DNA of 13,622 nucleotides, from positions 1 through 13,622 of the forward strand of contig CAYZPY010000063.1 of NCBI GenBank assembly GCA_964480425.1, read 5' to 3'. This stretch comes from CAYYMD01 sp964480425. Its GTDB lineage: Bacteria > Planctomycetota > Phycisphaerae > SM23-33. This document shows, piece by piece, positions 7,924 to 13,622 of the stretch. Position 1 is the first letter of the stretch, and every line of letters begins with the position of its first letter. The notes under the pieces are model-generated. The model searched no databases, was not told where the DNA came from, and was given only the letters and a program-made list of their open reading frames with translations. The position numbers and the translations under genes were made by a program.

Positions 7924-8801
7924 TGACCTGTATGCAGGGAAGTATAATCGCCTACGGCTTGGGCTCAATTATTAGTTCGATTGTTATTTTCATAGCGTCG
8001 GGCGTGGCGATCTACCTGGGAGGACCGCCGCTTATGCAGCTGATCCACCGCAGGGAGGAGAAATATTACCGCGTCCTCCGCGCCGGGCTGCTGCTGAACG
8101 TAAGCCCGCGATCAGTGACCATATACACCGCGGTTGTTTTCGTGGCGCTCACGCTGCTGGGCTATCTCTTAGCCGGTTCGTTTGTCGGGGCGGTGCTCGG
8201 GGCGGCGGCGGGCTTCATGCTGCCGCGAATGGTCCTTCGTTACCTCCAGCGAAAACGCCTGCAACGACTCGACGAGCAGCTAATCAGCGGCGTGCAGACG
8301 CTCGCCTCGGGCGTGCGCGCGGGACTGAACCTCGTCCAGGCAATGGAGCTTCTGTCGCGCGACGGTCCCAGACCGCTGAGGCAGGAATTCACTCACCTCC
8401 TGAGGGAATACGAGTTCGGGATGTCGCTGGACGAGGCGATGGACAACGCCGCCGAGCGAATAGGGTCGGGTAATTTCCGGCTGTTGTTCTCCGCGCTTCA
8501 GACGCACCGCCAGCGCGGCGGCGACCTCGGCGAGACGCTGGACCGCATAGCCAGAAGCATCAGGGAAATTCAGCGCCTCGAAAGCCGCGTCCAGACTCTC
8601 ACCGCACAGGGACGCGCCACGGCGCGGTGGCTGGGCGCCATGCCGGCGGTCGTGCTGGCGATACTCTACGTCCTGGTCGCGCCGGAAGACGTCAAAATGC
8701 TTTTTGTCGACGACATCGGAAAATTAATACTGCTGTTCATAATCCTGCTCAACGTGCTTGGATTCCTGTGGATCAAAAAGATAATATCGGTGGACATCTG
8801 A
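7923..8801 (+). CDS. tadB: Tad secretion platform protein TadB (T2SSF domain)
   Basis: 292 residues from the ATG at 7923, which overlaps the cpaF stop (TAATG). The frame stays open further upstream, but that part runs over the conserved CpaF Walker B and His-box codons and is not coding; ATG 7932 is an alternative. Membrane spans are predicted near 10-33, 58-95, 240-255 and 268-286. The T2SSF/GspF-like cytoplasmic domain is about 120-235, with the characteristic LASGVRAGLNLVQAMELL at its start and a second conserved segment, QRGGDLGETLDRIARSIRE. TadB and TadC are the inner-membrane platform on which CpaF acts, equivalent to a split GspF/PilC. The gene abuts tadC with no spacer. Confidence 0.9.
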   Translation: MTCMQGSIIAYGLGSIISSIVIFIASGVAIYLGGPPLMQLIHRREEKYYRVLRAGLLLNVSPRSVTIYTAVVFVALTLLGYLLAGSFVGAVLGAAAGFMLPRMVLRYLQRKRLQRLDEQLISGVQTLASGVRAGLNLVQAMELLSRDGPRPLRQEFTHLLREYEFGMSLDEAMDNAAERIGSGNFRLLFSALQTHRQRGGDLGETLDRIARSIREIQRLESRVQTLTAQGRATARWLGAMPAVVLAILYVLVAPEDVKMLFVDDIGKLILLFIILLNVLGFLWIKKIISVDI

Positions 8802-9755
8802 ATGACCTTCAACGCGGAAATGCTGACGACGGCGGCGAGTTACGGTCCCGGTACGATTCTGTGGGACCTGATTATCTCGGTGTGCATATTCGCCGCAATC
8901 GCCATGCTCATACTGGCGGTCTTCAGCCAGATGGGAAAAATCCAGGTATTCGCCCAGCGCGAGGCGGCGCTGGCGACCGGGCACACCGACCGCACCACCG
9001 TCTTCGAACAGCCGATCCTCCAGCCGATAATGTGGCTGATGCTTGCGATCAGTCACAGACTGGCGATACCACGCGCAAAACAATGGTTGCGCCAAAGGAT
9101 CACGGCGGCGGGAAGCCCCAATTATTACACTGCGGAGGAATACCTCGCCGTGGCGATACTTACCGGCATCGTGCTGGGGCTGGTGCTGGAAGCGCTGTAC
9201 CTGCTCTCGTTCGGGCAGTTCAGCATACTGGTGATATTTGTCGCACTGGCGGGCGGAATTTTCCTGCGCCTGTACAAACTGCACGACACCGCCTCCAAGA
9301 GGGTTCGCGATATTTCCAAGCGCCTGCCGTACACGCTGGACCTTATAGCGATGGCAATGGCCGCCGGCGCGACATTCACCGAGGCGGTCAAGTCCGTCGT
9401 CAGAGATGACACGACCGACCCCCTGAACGTCGAGCTGCGCAGCGTCATCGCAGAAATAGAACTGGGCTCAACGCGGCGAAAGGCGCTGAGGAACCTCTCG
9501 GACAGAATACCGCTGGAGCTGCTGCGGAGCATCGTCGCCAGCGTAATCCAGGCTGAAGACCTCGGAACGCCCCTGCACGACGTGCTGCACTCCGAGGCCA
9601 ATCTCCTGCGACTCAGGCGCAGCGTCCGAGCCGAGAACGCCGCCGCCGTGGCGTCAGTGAGGATCTTAATACCGAGTCTGCTGATCCTGATGAGCGTGGT
9701 GCTGGCGGTGTTCGCCCCGGCTATTATCAGGATGATCCGCGGAGGGATGTTCTGA
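8802..9755 (+). CDS. tadC: Tad secretion platform protein TadC (T2SSF domain)
   Basis: 317 residues. A long N-terminal span (about 19-44) is followed by two adjoining spans (about 113-157), a cytoplasmic T2SSF domain (about 165-285) and a C-terminal span (about 286-309). The T2SSF domain carries the family signature LPYTLDLIAMAMAAGATFTE (175-194) and the later AEDLGTPLHDVLHSEA segment (251-266), both typical of TadC. The ATG follows the tadB stop directly, so translation is probably coupled. TadB and TadC are homologous and usually act as a pair. The stop overlaps the next gene as TGATG. Confidence 0.9.
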   Translation: MTFNAEMLTTAASYGPGTILWDLIISVCIFAAIAMLILAVFSQMGKIQVFAQREAALATGHTDRTTVFEQPILQPIMWLMLAISHRLAIPRAKQWLRQRITAAGSPNYYTAEEYLAVAILTGIVLGLVLEALYLLSFGQFSILVIFVALAGGIFLRLYKLHDTASKRVRDISKRLPYTLDLIAMAMAAGATFTEAVKSVVRDDTTDPLNVELRSVIAEIELGSTRRKALRNLSDRIPLELLRSIVASVIQAEDLGTPLHDVLHSEANLLRLRRSVRAENAAAVASVRILIPSLLILMSVVLAVFAPAIIRMIRGGMF

Positions 9756-10861
9756 TGGCCCGGGCGACGCCCGTGCTTGCTTTCGTGGCGGGACCCCAGC
9801 AGGATCTGCGGGTGAGCATCCCGGGCAACTCCGCACTGATGGGAAGGTCGCCCCAGGCGGACATTACCATCGAGGACCAGCACGCCTCGCGCGAACAACT
9901 GCAGTTCGAGTTGACCACCGACGGATGGACCGTCAGGAACCTCTCGTCCTTCGGCACCAGGATAAACGGCAAAAAATACAAAAAGCCCCAAAAGCGAATA
10001 CTGCTGGAAACCGGCGACGTCTTGGAGATAGGCGACGAAACGAAGATACTCTTCGTGGCGCCCGGCGACGGCGTCGAAGAGGCCGTCGATAAATACCTCG
10101 CCGAGCACGCGCCACCCCCGCCTGAAAAAGGGGAAGCACAAAAAGAACAACAGCAACCGCCAACACCCCAAAAACCGCCCGCGACGGAAAAACCCTCCCC
10201 CCCGCCCGACCGCACCGATACGCTCGATGAAGACGTGGAACAACTGAACGAAGAGGAAAAACGGAAAAAGGACGAAAAGAAAAAGAAACTCAAAAGGTAC
10301 CTTGTCATCTTCGGGGTCTACATGGGCGTGGTGATTATCGTCATCGCGATCCTGGCGCAGCTCGGGGACACAGGGAAAATTCAAACCAACGCGCCACCCG
10401 CCCTGGAAGACAACCGAATACGCAGCATCCTCCAGGAGCCCATCGAAGGCAAGCACCGTAATCCTGTAAAGGCGCAGGAAGCCATAAAAAAAGCCCGAAT
10501 GCTCTACCAGGACCGAAACGTCGAGCAGGAGCCGGACAACCTGTACAGGTCCGTGAAGTATTTCAAACTATACCTGGCCTATACGCACCGTTCGGATTTC
10601 CAGGAAATATCCGACCAGTGGGCCTACAACCGCGCCGAAACACAACTGATAACGCGGGTAATCGATCAATACCGAAAGGCGTACAAACTGGAGCAGAACC
10701 ACCAGTGGCAAGACGCCAAGAGAGAGTTCGAGAAACTCCTGAAAATGATCCCCGCTACCAGCGAACCCGAACCGGAAAACGACAATCAGTTGTGGAAAAA
10801 CGCGATCAACCATCTGAACTACGTCAAGGAACAGTTGCCGAAAAAGAGAAGGTACTTCTGA
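9755..10861 (+). CDS. FHA-domain membrane protein with Pro/Gln linker and helical C-terminal region
   Basis: 368 residues. An FHA domain spans about 1-105, with GRS (30-32), SR (45-46) and NLSSFGTRING (62-72). The His normally found two residues after the Ser-Arg is Gln48 here, so phosphopeptide binding may be altered. A low-complexity Pro/Gln/Glu-rich linker (about 115-165) and a Lys-rich stretch lead to one membrane span (about 183-203). Positive charges before the span place the FHA domain in the cytoplasm and the C-terminal 165 residues outside. That part is helical and TPR-like, for example the segment KAYKLEQNHQWQDAKREFEK. GGAGGG at 9741-9746 is a good ribosome-binding site, and the start overlaps the tadC stop. 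It probably links a phosphorylation signal to the Tad machine (inference). The overall layout resembles the gene at the left edge. Confidence 0.85.
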   Translation: MARATPVLAFVAGPQQDLRVSIPGNSALMGRSPQADITIEDQHASREQLQFELTTDGWTVRNLSSFGTRINGKKYKKPQKRILLETGDVLEIGDETKILFVAPGDGVEEAVDKYLAEHAPPPPEKGEAQKEQQQPPTPQKPPATEKPSPPPDRTDTLDEDVEQLNEEEKRKKDEKKKKLKRYLVIFGVYMGVVIIVIAILAQLGDTGKIQTNAPPALEDNRIRSILQEPIEGKHRNPVKAQEAIKKARMLYQDRNVEQEPDNLYRSVKYFKLYLAYTHRSDFQEISDQWAYNRAETQLITRVIDQYRKAYKLEQNHQWQDAKREFEKLLKMIPATSEPEPENDNQLWKNAINHLNYVKEQLPKKRRYF

Positions 10862-10900
10862 CCCGCATCCGCCTACGCCGGCGCCGGGTGGCATTTAGAC

Positions 10901-10928
10901 TTGCATCGGGGCGATTAACGTGTACAAT
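10901..10928 (+). promoter_or_regulatory. rpsP: Candidate sigma-70-type promoter for the rpsP operon
   Basis: TTGCAT (10901-10906) is separated by 16 bases from TACAAT (10923-10928), a five-of-six match to the -10 consensus. The -35 match is poor (three of six). It lies in the only sizeable gap between the Tad operon and the ribosomal genes (126 bases), about 60 bases before the rpsP start, where a promoter is expected. No clear terminator with a T run follows the preceding gene, so readthrough is also possible. Confidence 0.45.
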
Positions 10929-10987
10929 ACCTCATCGCTCGCTTCGGAGGCGCGGGTGAATTGACCTTGTTTACGGAGTAACTACAA

Positions 10988-11242
10988 GTGGCGGTTAGAC
11001 TTAGATTGAAAAAATTCGGACGCAGGCACAGGAGCTTTTTCCGGCTGGCGGCAATGGACTCGCGCAGTCCGCGCGACGGACGGGTGATAGAAGAACTGGG
11101 ATGGTACGATCCCGCCGCCGAGGCGGACAATAAAGTCGCGCTTAAGCGCGACCGGATCGAACACTGGTTGAGCGTCGGGGCAAAACCGTCCCCGACGGTG
11201 CGGCGGTTGCTGGTTCGACAGGGAATCATGCCCGGTAAATGA
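10988..11242 (+). CDS. rpsP: 30S ribosomal protein S16
   Basis: 84 residues, the usual size for bacterial S16. The sequence follows the family along its length: MAVRLRLKKFGRRHRSFFRL at the start, then MDSRSPRDGRVIEELGWYDP, then DRIEHWLSVGAKPSPTVRRL. S16 binds 16S rRNA and is needed for assembly of the small subunit. The start is GTG, supported by GGAG at 10975-10978, nine bases upstream. It opens the translation operon behind the candidate promoter at 10901-10928. rimM, which commonly follows, is absent; a 54-base gap leads straight to trmD. Confidence 0.96.
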   Translation: MAVRLRLKKFGRRHRSFFRLAAMDSRSPRDGRVIEELGWYDPAAEADNKVALKRDRIEHWLSVGAKPSPTVRRLLVRQGIMPGK

Positions 11243-11296
11243 GCCGCACGCGGACCCGCCGAGGCGAGCAGAGGCGAACTGCCCACCGGTGAAAGG

Positions 11297-12055
11297 ATGA
11301 CTTTACGCATAGACATCCTGACGCTCTTTGAGGGCATGTTCGACGGATTCCGCCGCCTGGGACTCATCGGGCGGGCCGTCCGGAGCGGCATACTCGAAGT
11401 CCACCTGACCGACATACGCCGGTTCGCCAAGGATTCTTACGGCTCGGTGGACGATGCGCCGTTCGGAGGCGGTCCGGGAATGGTGCTGATGTGCCAGCCG
11501 GTCTTCGACGCCGTCGAATTCGTCAGACCGCAGTTGGAATATCCCGGAAAAGTGATCCTGCTCAGCCCGCAGGGCAGGAGACTTAACCAGGAAATCGTCA
11601 CGGAACTGGCCGGTGAAAAACGATTGATTCTCTTGGCCGGGCACTACGAGGGCTTCGACGAGCGGATACGAACCGCACTGGCGGACGATGAAATATCCGT
11701 GGGCGACTTTGTAATGTCCGGCGGGGAATTCGCGGCAATGGCGCTGAGCGACGCGGTGGCAAGACTGCTGCCCGGCGCCACCGGAAAAGCCCAGTCCGTA
11801 AAGGACGAATCCTTTACGCAGGGCCTGCTGGAGTATCCGCAGTACACCCGCCCGCGGGTCTTCCGCGGGATGAGCGTTCCGGACGTGCTGCTGAGCGGAA
11901 ACCACGCGGAAATAGAAAAATGGCGAAAGGAACAGGCCGAAATGCGAACCAAAAACCGCAGGGGCGACCTGTGGAAAAAATACACCAGAAAAACCGCCTC
12001 GAACAACACCGCGGGCGAATCCGCGGGTAAAATATCAAACGGAGAACAGCCGTGA
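11297..12055 (+). CDS. trmD: tRNA (guanine37-N1)-methyltransferase TrmD
   Basis: 252 residues. TrmD transfers a methyl group from S-adenosylmethionine to N1 of G37 in tRNAs reading codons such as CNN, which prevents +1 frameshifting. Family motifs are in order: PFGGGPGM (55-62), LSPQG (89-93), the knot segment LLAGHYEGFDERI (112-124), EISVGDFVMSGGE (132-144) and ESFTQGLLEYPQYTRP (171-186), then VPDVLLSGNH (194-203). His117 replaces the Arg common in the GRYEG motif, and Glu171 stands where many TrmDs have the catalytic Asp of DSF, with Asp170 next to it. About 20 C-terminal polar residues extend beyond the usual end. The ribosome-binding site is poor: GAAAGG touches the ATG. The 3' end overlaps rplS by four bases (GTGA). 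Confidence 0.95.
   Translation: MTLRIDILTLFEGMFDGFRRLGLIGRAVRSGILEVHLTDIRRFAKDSYGSVDDAPFGGGPGMVLMCQPVFDAVEFVRPQLEYPGKVILLSPQGRRLNQEIVTELAGEKRLILLAGHYEGFDERIRTALADDEISVGDFVMSGGEFAAMALSDAVARLLPGATGKAQSVKDESFTQGLLEYPQYTRPRVFRGMSVPDVLLSGNHAEIEKWRKEQAEMRTKNRRGDLWKKYTRKTASNNTAGESAGKISNGEQP
12041..12045 (+). promoter_or_regulatory. rplS: Shine-Dalgarno deciding the GTG start of rplS
   Basis: GGAGA lies inside the last codons of trmD, six bases before the GTG at 12052. It fixes the rplS start within the trmD coding region and gives an overlap of four bases, which allows both re-initiation and independent initiation. Confidence 0.6.
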
Positions 12056-12573
12056 GCCAGGAACTATTGAAAAAAGCCGTCCAGAAGGACCTCAAGGACA
12101 ACGTGCCCGACTTCGGCATCGGCGACACAGTCAGCGTGGGCGTGCGGATCGTCGAAGGAGACAAGGAACGCATACAGAATTTCGTCGGGACGGTTATCGC
12201 ACGCAGGGGTTCGGGCATATCCGAAACCTTCACGGTCAGGCGGATAGTCAACAACGAAGGACTGGAGCGCGTATTCCCGATCCACAGCCCCAGCGTGACG
12301 GAAATAAAAGTCCTGCGACAGGGCAGGGTGCGCCGGGCGAAACTTTACTACCTCCGAGGCCGGCTCGGCAAGGCCACTCGAATCAAAGAGGCGACCTCCG
12401 GGCCCAAGGTCCGCGACAAAAAGGCCGCCCGACAGCCCCCCGCCAAAACGTCCGCCCCACAGGAACCACCCGCCAAACAGCAACCCCAAGCCGAACAGCA
12501 ACCGCCCGCCGAACAACAACAGGATGAAGCCGAACAGCAACCTCCCCGTCAGGAGACTTCGCAAGAGCAATAA
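12052..12573 (+). CDS. rplS: 50S ribosomal protein L19 with a Pro/Gln-rich C-terminal extension
   Basis: 173 residues, against about 115-120 for most bacterial L19. Residues 1-113 are a full L19: VRIVEGDKERIQNFVGTVIA (31-50), ARRGSGISETFTVRRI (50-65), ERVFPIHSPSV (72-82) and RVRRAKLYYLRGRLGKATRI (92-111). L19 lies at the subunit interface of the ribosome. The remaining 60 residues are low-complexity, first Lys/Arg-rich and then built of Gln, Pro, Ala and Glu, with repeated AEQQPP-like units encoded by partly repeated DNA. The tail is presumably disordered and its role is unknown. The GTG start is set by GGAGA at 12041-12045. The usual downstream neighbour rnhB is missing; yraN starts six bases after the stop. 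Confidence 0.95.
   Translation: MSQELLKKAVQKDLKDNVPDFGIGDTVSVGVRIVEGDKERIQNFVGTVIARRGSGISETFTVRRIVNNEGLERVFPIHSPSVTEIKVLRQGRVRRAKLYYLRGRLGKATRIKEATSGPKVRDKKAARQPPAKTSAPQEPPAKQQPQAEQQPPAEQQQDEAEQQPPRQETSQEQ
12488..12542 (+). repeat. rplS: 16-base direct repeat inside the rplS tail
   Basis: AAGCCGAACAGCAACC occurs at 12488-12503 and again, identically, at 12527-12542, a period of 39 bases (13 codons), so the frame is kept. A related GCCAAACAGCAACC precedes the first copy. Identity at the DNA level suggests the Pro/Gln tail grew by in-frame duplication. Confidence 0.75.
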
Positions 12574-12579
12574 AGGCAC

Positions 12580-12978
12580 ATGTGGCCGTTCGGACAGTCA
12601 CGGCGTAAGGACGACCTCGGCGACCGAGGCGAAAAACTCGCCCGTCGGCTGGTGCGTCGAAGGGGCATGAAGATACTCGCCCGCAACTACCGCTGCCCCG
12701 CCGGCGAGGCCGACATCATCGCGCTTGACCACTCCACCCGCAGGACCGTCGGGGCCGAAACGATCGCCATCGTCGAGGTAAAAACGCGGTCCTCGAACCA
12801 ATATACTGAACCGGAATCCGCCGTGGACGCCGAAAAACGCCGCCGGCTTAGAAAAATTGCGGATTACTATCTGACAGGGCGCGACGCCGACGGGTACAAC
12901 GTCCGCTTCGACATTGTTTCGATCGTCGCGCCGACGGGGCGAAAGCCCCACGCGAATTACATCGAAAACGTATTCTGA
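12580..12978 (+). CDS. yraN: UPF0102 family protein YraN (endonuclease-like fold)
   Basis: 132 residues, typical of the family. Conserved features are GDRGEKLARRLV (14-25, with Gly17-Glu18), ILARNYRCPAGEADIIALD (32-50, with Asp45), IVEVKTRSS (64-72, with Glu66 and Lys68) and VRFDIVSIV (108-116). Asp45, Glu66 and Lys68 reproduce the PD-(D/E)XK-like arrangement of Holliday-junction-resolvase-type nucleases, but the cellular role of YraN proteins is unsettled. The ATG has only AAAGG three bases upstream, and the six-base gap after rplS suggests coupling. A position near trmD-rplS is common for this family, usually with rnhB in between; rnhB is not here. Confidence 0.88.
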   Translation: MWPFGQSRRKDDLGDRGEKLARRLVRRRGMKILARNYRCPAGEADIIALDHSTRRTVGAETIAIVEVKTRSSNQYTEPESAVDAEKRRRLRKIADYYLTGRDADGYNVRFDIVSIVAPTGRKPHANYIENVF

Positions 12979-12981
12979 AAC

Positions 12982-12987
12982 AAGGAG
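12982..12987 (+). promoter_or_regulatory. Shine-Dalgarno deciding the start of the ACT-domain gene
   Basis: AAGGAG lies seven bases upstream of ATG 12995. It rules out the longer reading frame that begins at 12914 inside yraN, whose first 27 codons are a shadow of yraN and lack a ribosome-binding site. Confidence 0.75.
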
Positions 12988-12994
12988 CAAAACC

Positions 12995-13381
12995 ATGGCA
13001 GAACTCGCGAATCAACTGATGATAAAGGCCCGGGACAAGGTGGGACGCCTTGCAGAGATTACCGACGCCGTCAAGGACGCCGGGATAAACATCCTGGCCG
13101 TCTGCGCCTGGGTCGAGGGCGACGTCGGAAAGATGCTCATGCTCACCGATAACAACTCCCAGGCCGCGGCGCTTATCGAATCGGTGGCCGACTCCTGCGA
13201 ATCCCAGCAGGTGGTTACCGCTAAGGTCGCCAACCGGGCCGGGGCACTTAACGAACTGGCCTCCAAGCTCGCCGAGGCGCAAATCGGCATCGAAATAATC
13301 TATGCCGCACCCGGCGACGCCGACCAGGCACTTATCGTCCTGTCCACCACCGACAACGAAAAAGCCGCAGGTTTGATCTAA
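12995..13381 (+). CDS. Small tandem ACT-domain protein
   Basis: 128 residues made of two ACT domains and nothing else: about 4-66 (KARDKVGRLAEITDAVKDAG, then INILAVCAW) and about 72-128 (KVANRAGALNELASKLAEAQ, then IGIEIIYAAPGDADQALIVL). Each shows the ACT pattern of strand, Gly at the ligand site, helix and strand. ACT domains bind small ligands, mostly amino acids, and regulate enzymes allosterically; a stand-alone pair with no catalytic domain is likely a sensor or a regulatory subunit. The ligand and partner cannot be told from the sequence. The start is set by AAGGAG at 12982-12987. It follows yraN after 16 bases and ends just before the hairpins at 13390-13433, so it is probably the last gene of the rpsP operon. 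Confidence 0.85.
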   Translation: MAELANQLMIKARDKVGRLAEITDAVKDAGINILAVCAWVEGDVGKMLMLTDNNSQAAALIESVADSCESQQVVTAKVANRAGALNELASKLAEAQIGIEIIYAAPGDADQALIVLSTTDNEKAAGLI

Positions 13382-13389
13382 AAGAGTGT

Positions 13390-13440
13390 CGCGGGCTTCC
13401 AGCCCGCGCGGTGGCGTTCCTGCGCCGCCGCGCTTATTTT
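13390..13440. terminator. Double-hairpin, possibly bidirectional terminator between convergent genes
   Basis: Hairpin A has an 8-bp perfect stem, CGCGGGCT (13390-13397) against AGCCCGCG (13401-13408), with a TCC loop. Hairpin B has an 11-bp stem, GCGCGGTGGCG (13406-13416) against CGCCGCCGCGC (13423-13433), with one G-T wobble and a six-base loop. They share bases 13406-13408, so they compete. On the plus strand hairpin B is followed by TTATTTT, as in an intrinsic terminator. On the minus strand it starts right after the prmC stop, and hairpin A is followed by a short pyrimidine-rich stretch, so it may serve both directions. Confidence 0.6.
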
Positions 13441-13622
13441 CTCTTGGTCGAGGCGGCGCGTTCCATGCCGCGGTGGTCGGTGAGGATGTGCACGTCGGTG
13501 AATTGTTCGTTTTCTTCGAACATTTGACGGATCACCTCGCACTGGCCGGCGCCGAATTCCATCACGAGCCGGCCGCCGGGCGCCAGGTGCGCCGGCGCCT
13601 CGGCGACGATGCGGCGAATGTA
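13434..13622 (-). CDS. prmC: Release-factor glutamine N5-methyltransferase PrmC, C-terminal part (5' end beyond the window)
   Basis: Read on the minus strand from the right edge, 62 codons run to a TAA at 13436-13434. The peptide contains VAEAPAHLAPGGRLVMEFGA, GQCEVIRQMFEE, and an end with ILTDHRGMERAASTKR. This matches the C-terminal end of PrmC/HemK: EAP..L.PGG.L..E.G..Q, an amphipathic helix, then a D..G..R strand and turn. PrmC methylates the Gln of the GGQ motif in class I release factors. The methyl-donor site and the NPPY catalytic motif would lie upstream, outside the window. prfA is the usual upstream partner. The gene converges on the rpsP operon. Confidence 0.85.
   Translation of the reverse strand, partial: YIRRIVAEAPAHLAPGGRLVMEFGAGQCEVIRQMFEENEQFTDVHILTDHRGMERAASTKRK

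Noticed and set aside
6559..7968. A 469-codon open frame on the minus strand opposite cpaF
   Set aside because: It is antisense to the conserved Walker A, Walker B and His-box codons of cpaF, shows no recognisable domain, and is the expected by-product of GC-rich third positions.
9125..10456. A 443-codon open frame on the minus strand opposite tadC and the FHA gene
   Set aside because: The plus strand carries clear TadC and FHA sequences; the minus translation is low-complexity, with Phe/Leu/Gly runs that mirror the Lys/Glu/Pro-rich linker.
10861..10893. A terminator after the FHA gene, around the CGCCGGCG palindrome
   Set aside because: The stem is short and no T run follows, so I could not support a terminator.
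12914..12994. An upstream extension of the ACT-domain protein
   Set aside because: It overlaps the conserved end of yraN, while AAGGAG with correct spacing precedes ATG 12995.

Overview
The window is a dense, GC-rich bacterial chromosome segment. All genes read left to right except one at the far right edge, and no stretch over 300 bases lacks a gene. There are no RNA genes, insertion sequences or CRISPR arrays. Three features suggest a Planctomycetota-type or similar deep-branching Gram-negative bacterium: an FHA domain fused to a CpaF/TadA ATPase, a very large TadG-like protein rich in Trp and Tyr, and a GC-rich intergenic palindrome with a TTCC-type loop. This lineage call is an inference from gene style, not from a marker search.

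Region 1 (1-10861) is one tightly packed Tad/Flp-type secretion or pilus operon. It holds, in order: the 3' part of a membrane-anchored TPR protein; a TadG-like protein; a TadE-like pseudopilin; an unrecognised single-span protein; CpaB; FHA-CpaF; TadB; TadC; and an FHA / Pro-Gln-rich linker / membrane span / helical-repeat protein. Most junctions overlap by 1-4 bases or abut directly, so the genes are probably translationally coupled. CpaF would power the system from the cytoplasm, TadB and TadC form the inner-membrane platform, and the TadE/TadG-like proteins are candidate pilin-like or surface-exposed substrates. CpaB normally works with an outer-membrane secretin. The FHA domains suggest control by Ser/Thr phosphorylation. 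No secretin (CpaC), CpaE/TadZ, prepilin peptidase or Flp major pilin lies in the window.

Region 2 (10862-13440) is a housekeeping translation operon behind its own candidate promoter: rpsP (S16), trmD, rplS (L19 with a long Pro/Gln-rich tail), yraN (UPF0102) and a small tandem-ACT-domain protein. Compared with the common order rpsP-rimM-trmD-rplS-rnhB-yraN, both rimM and rnhB are missing. The operon ends at a pair of GC-rich hairpins.

Region 3 (13434-13622) is the C-terminal end of prmC (release-factor glutamine methyltransferase) on the minus strand. It converges on the same hairpins, which may terminate transcription from both sides.
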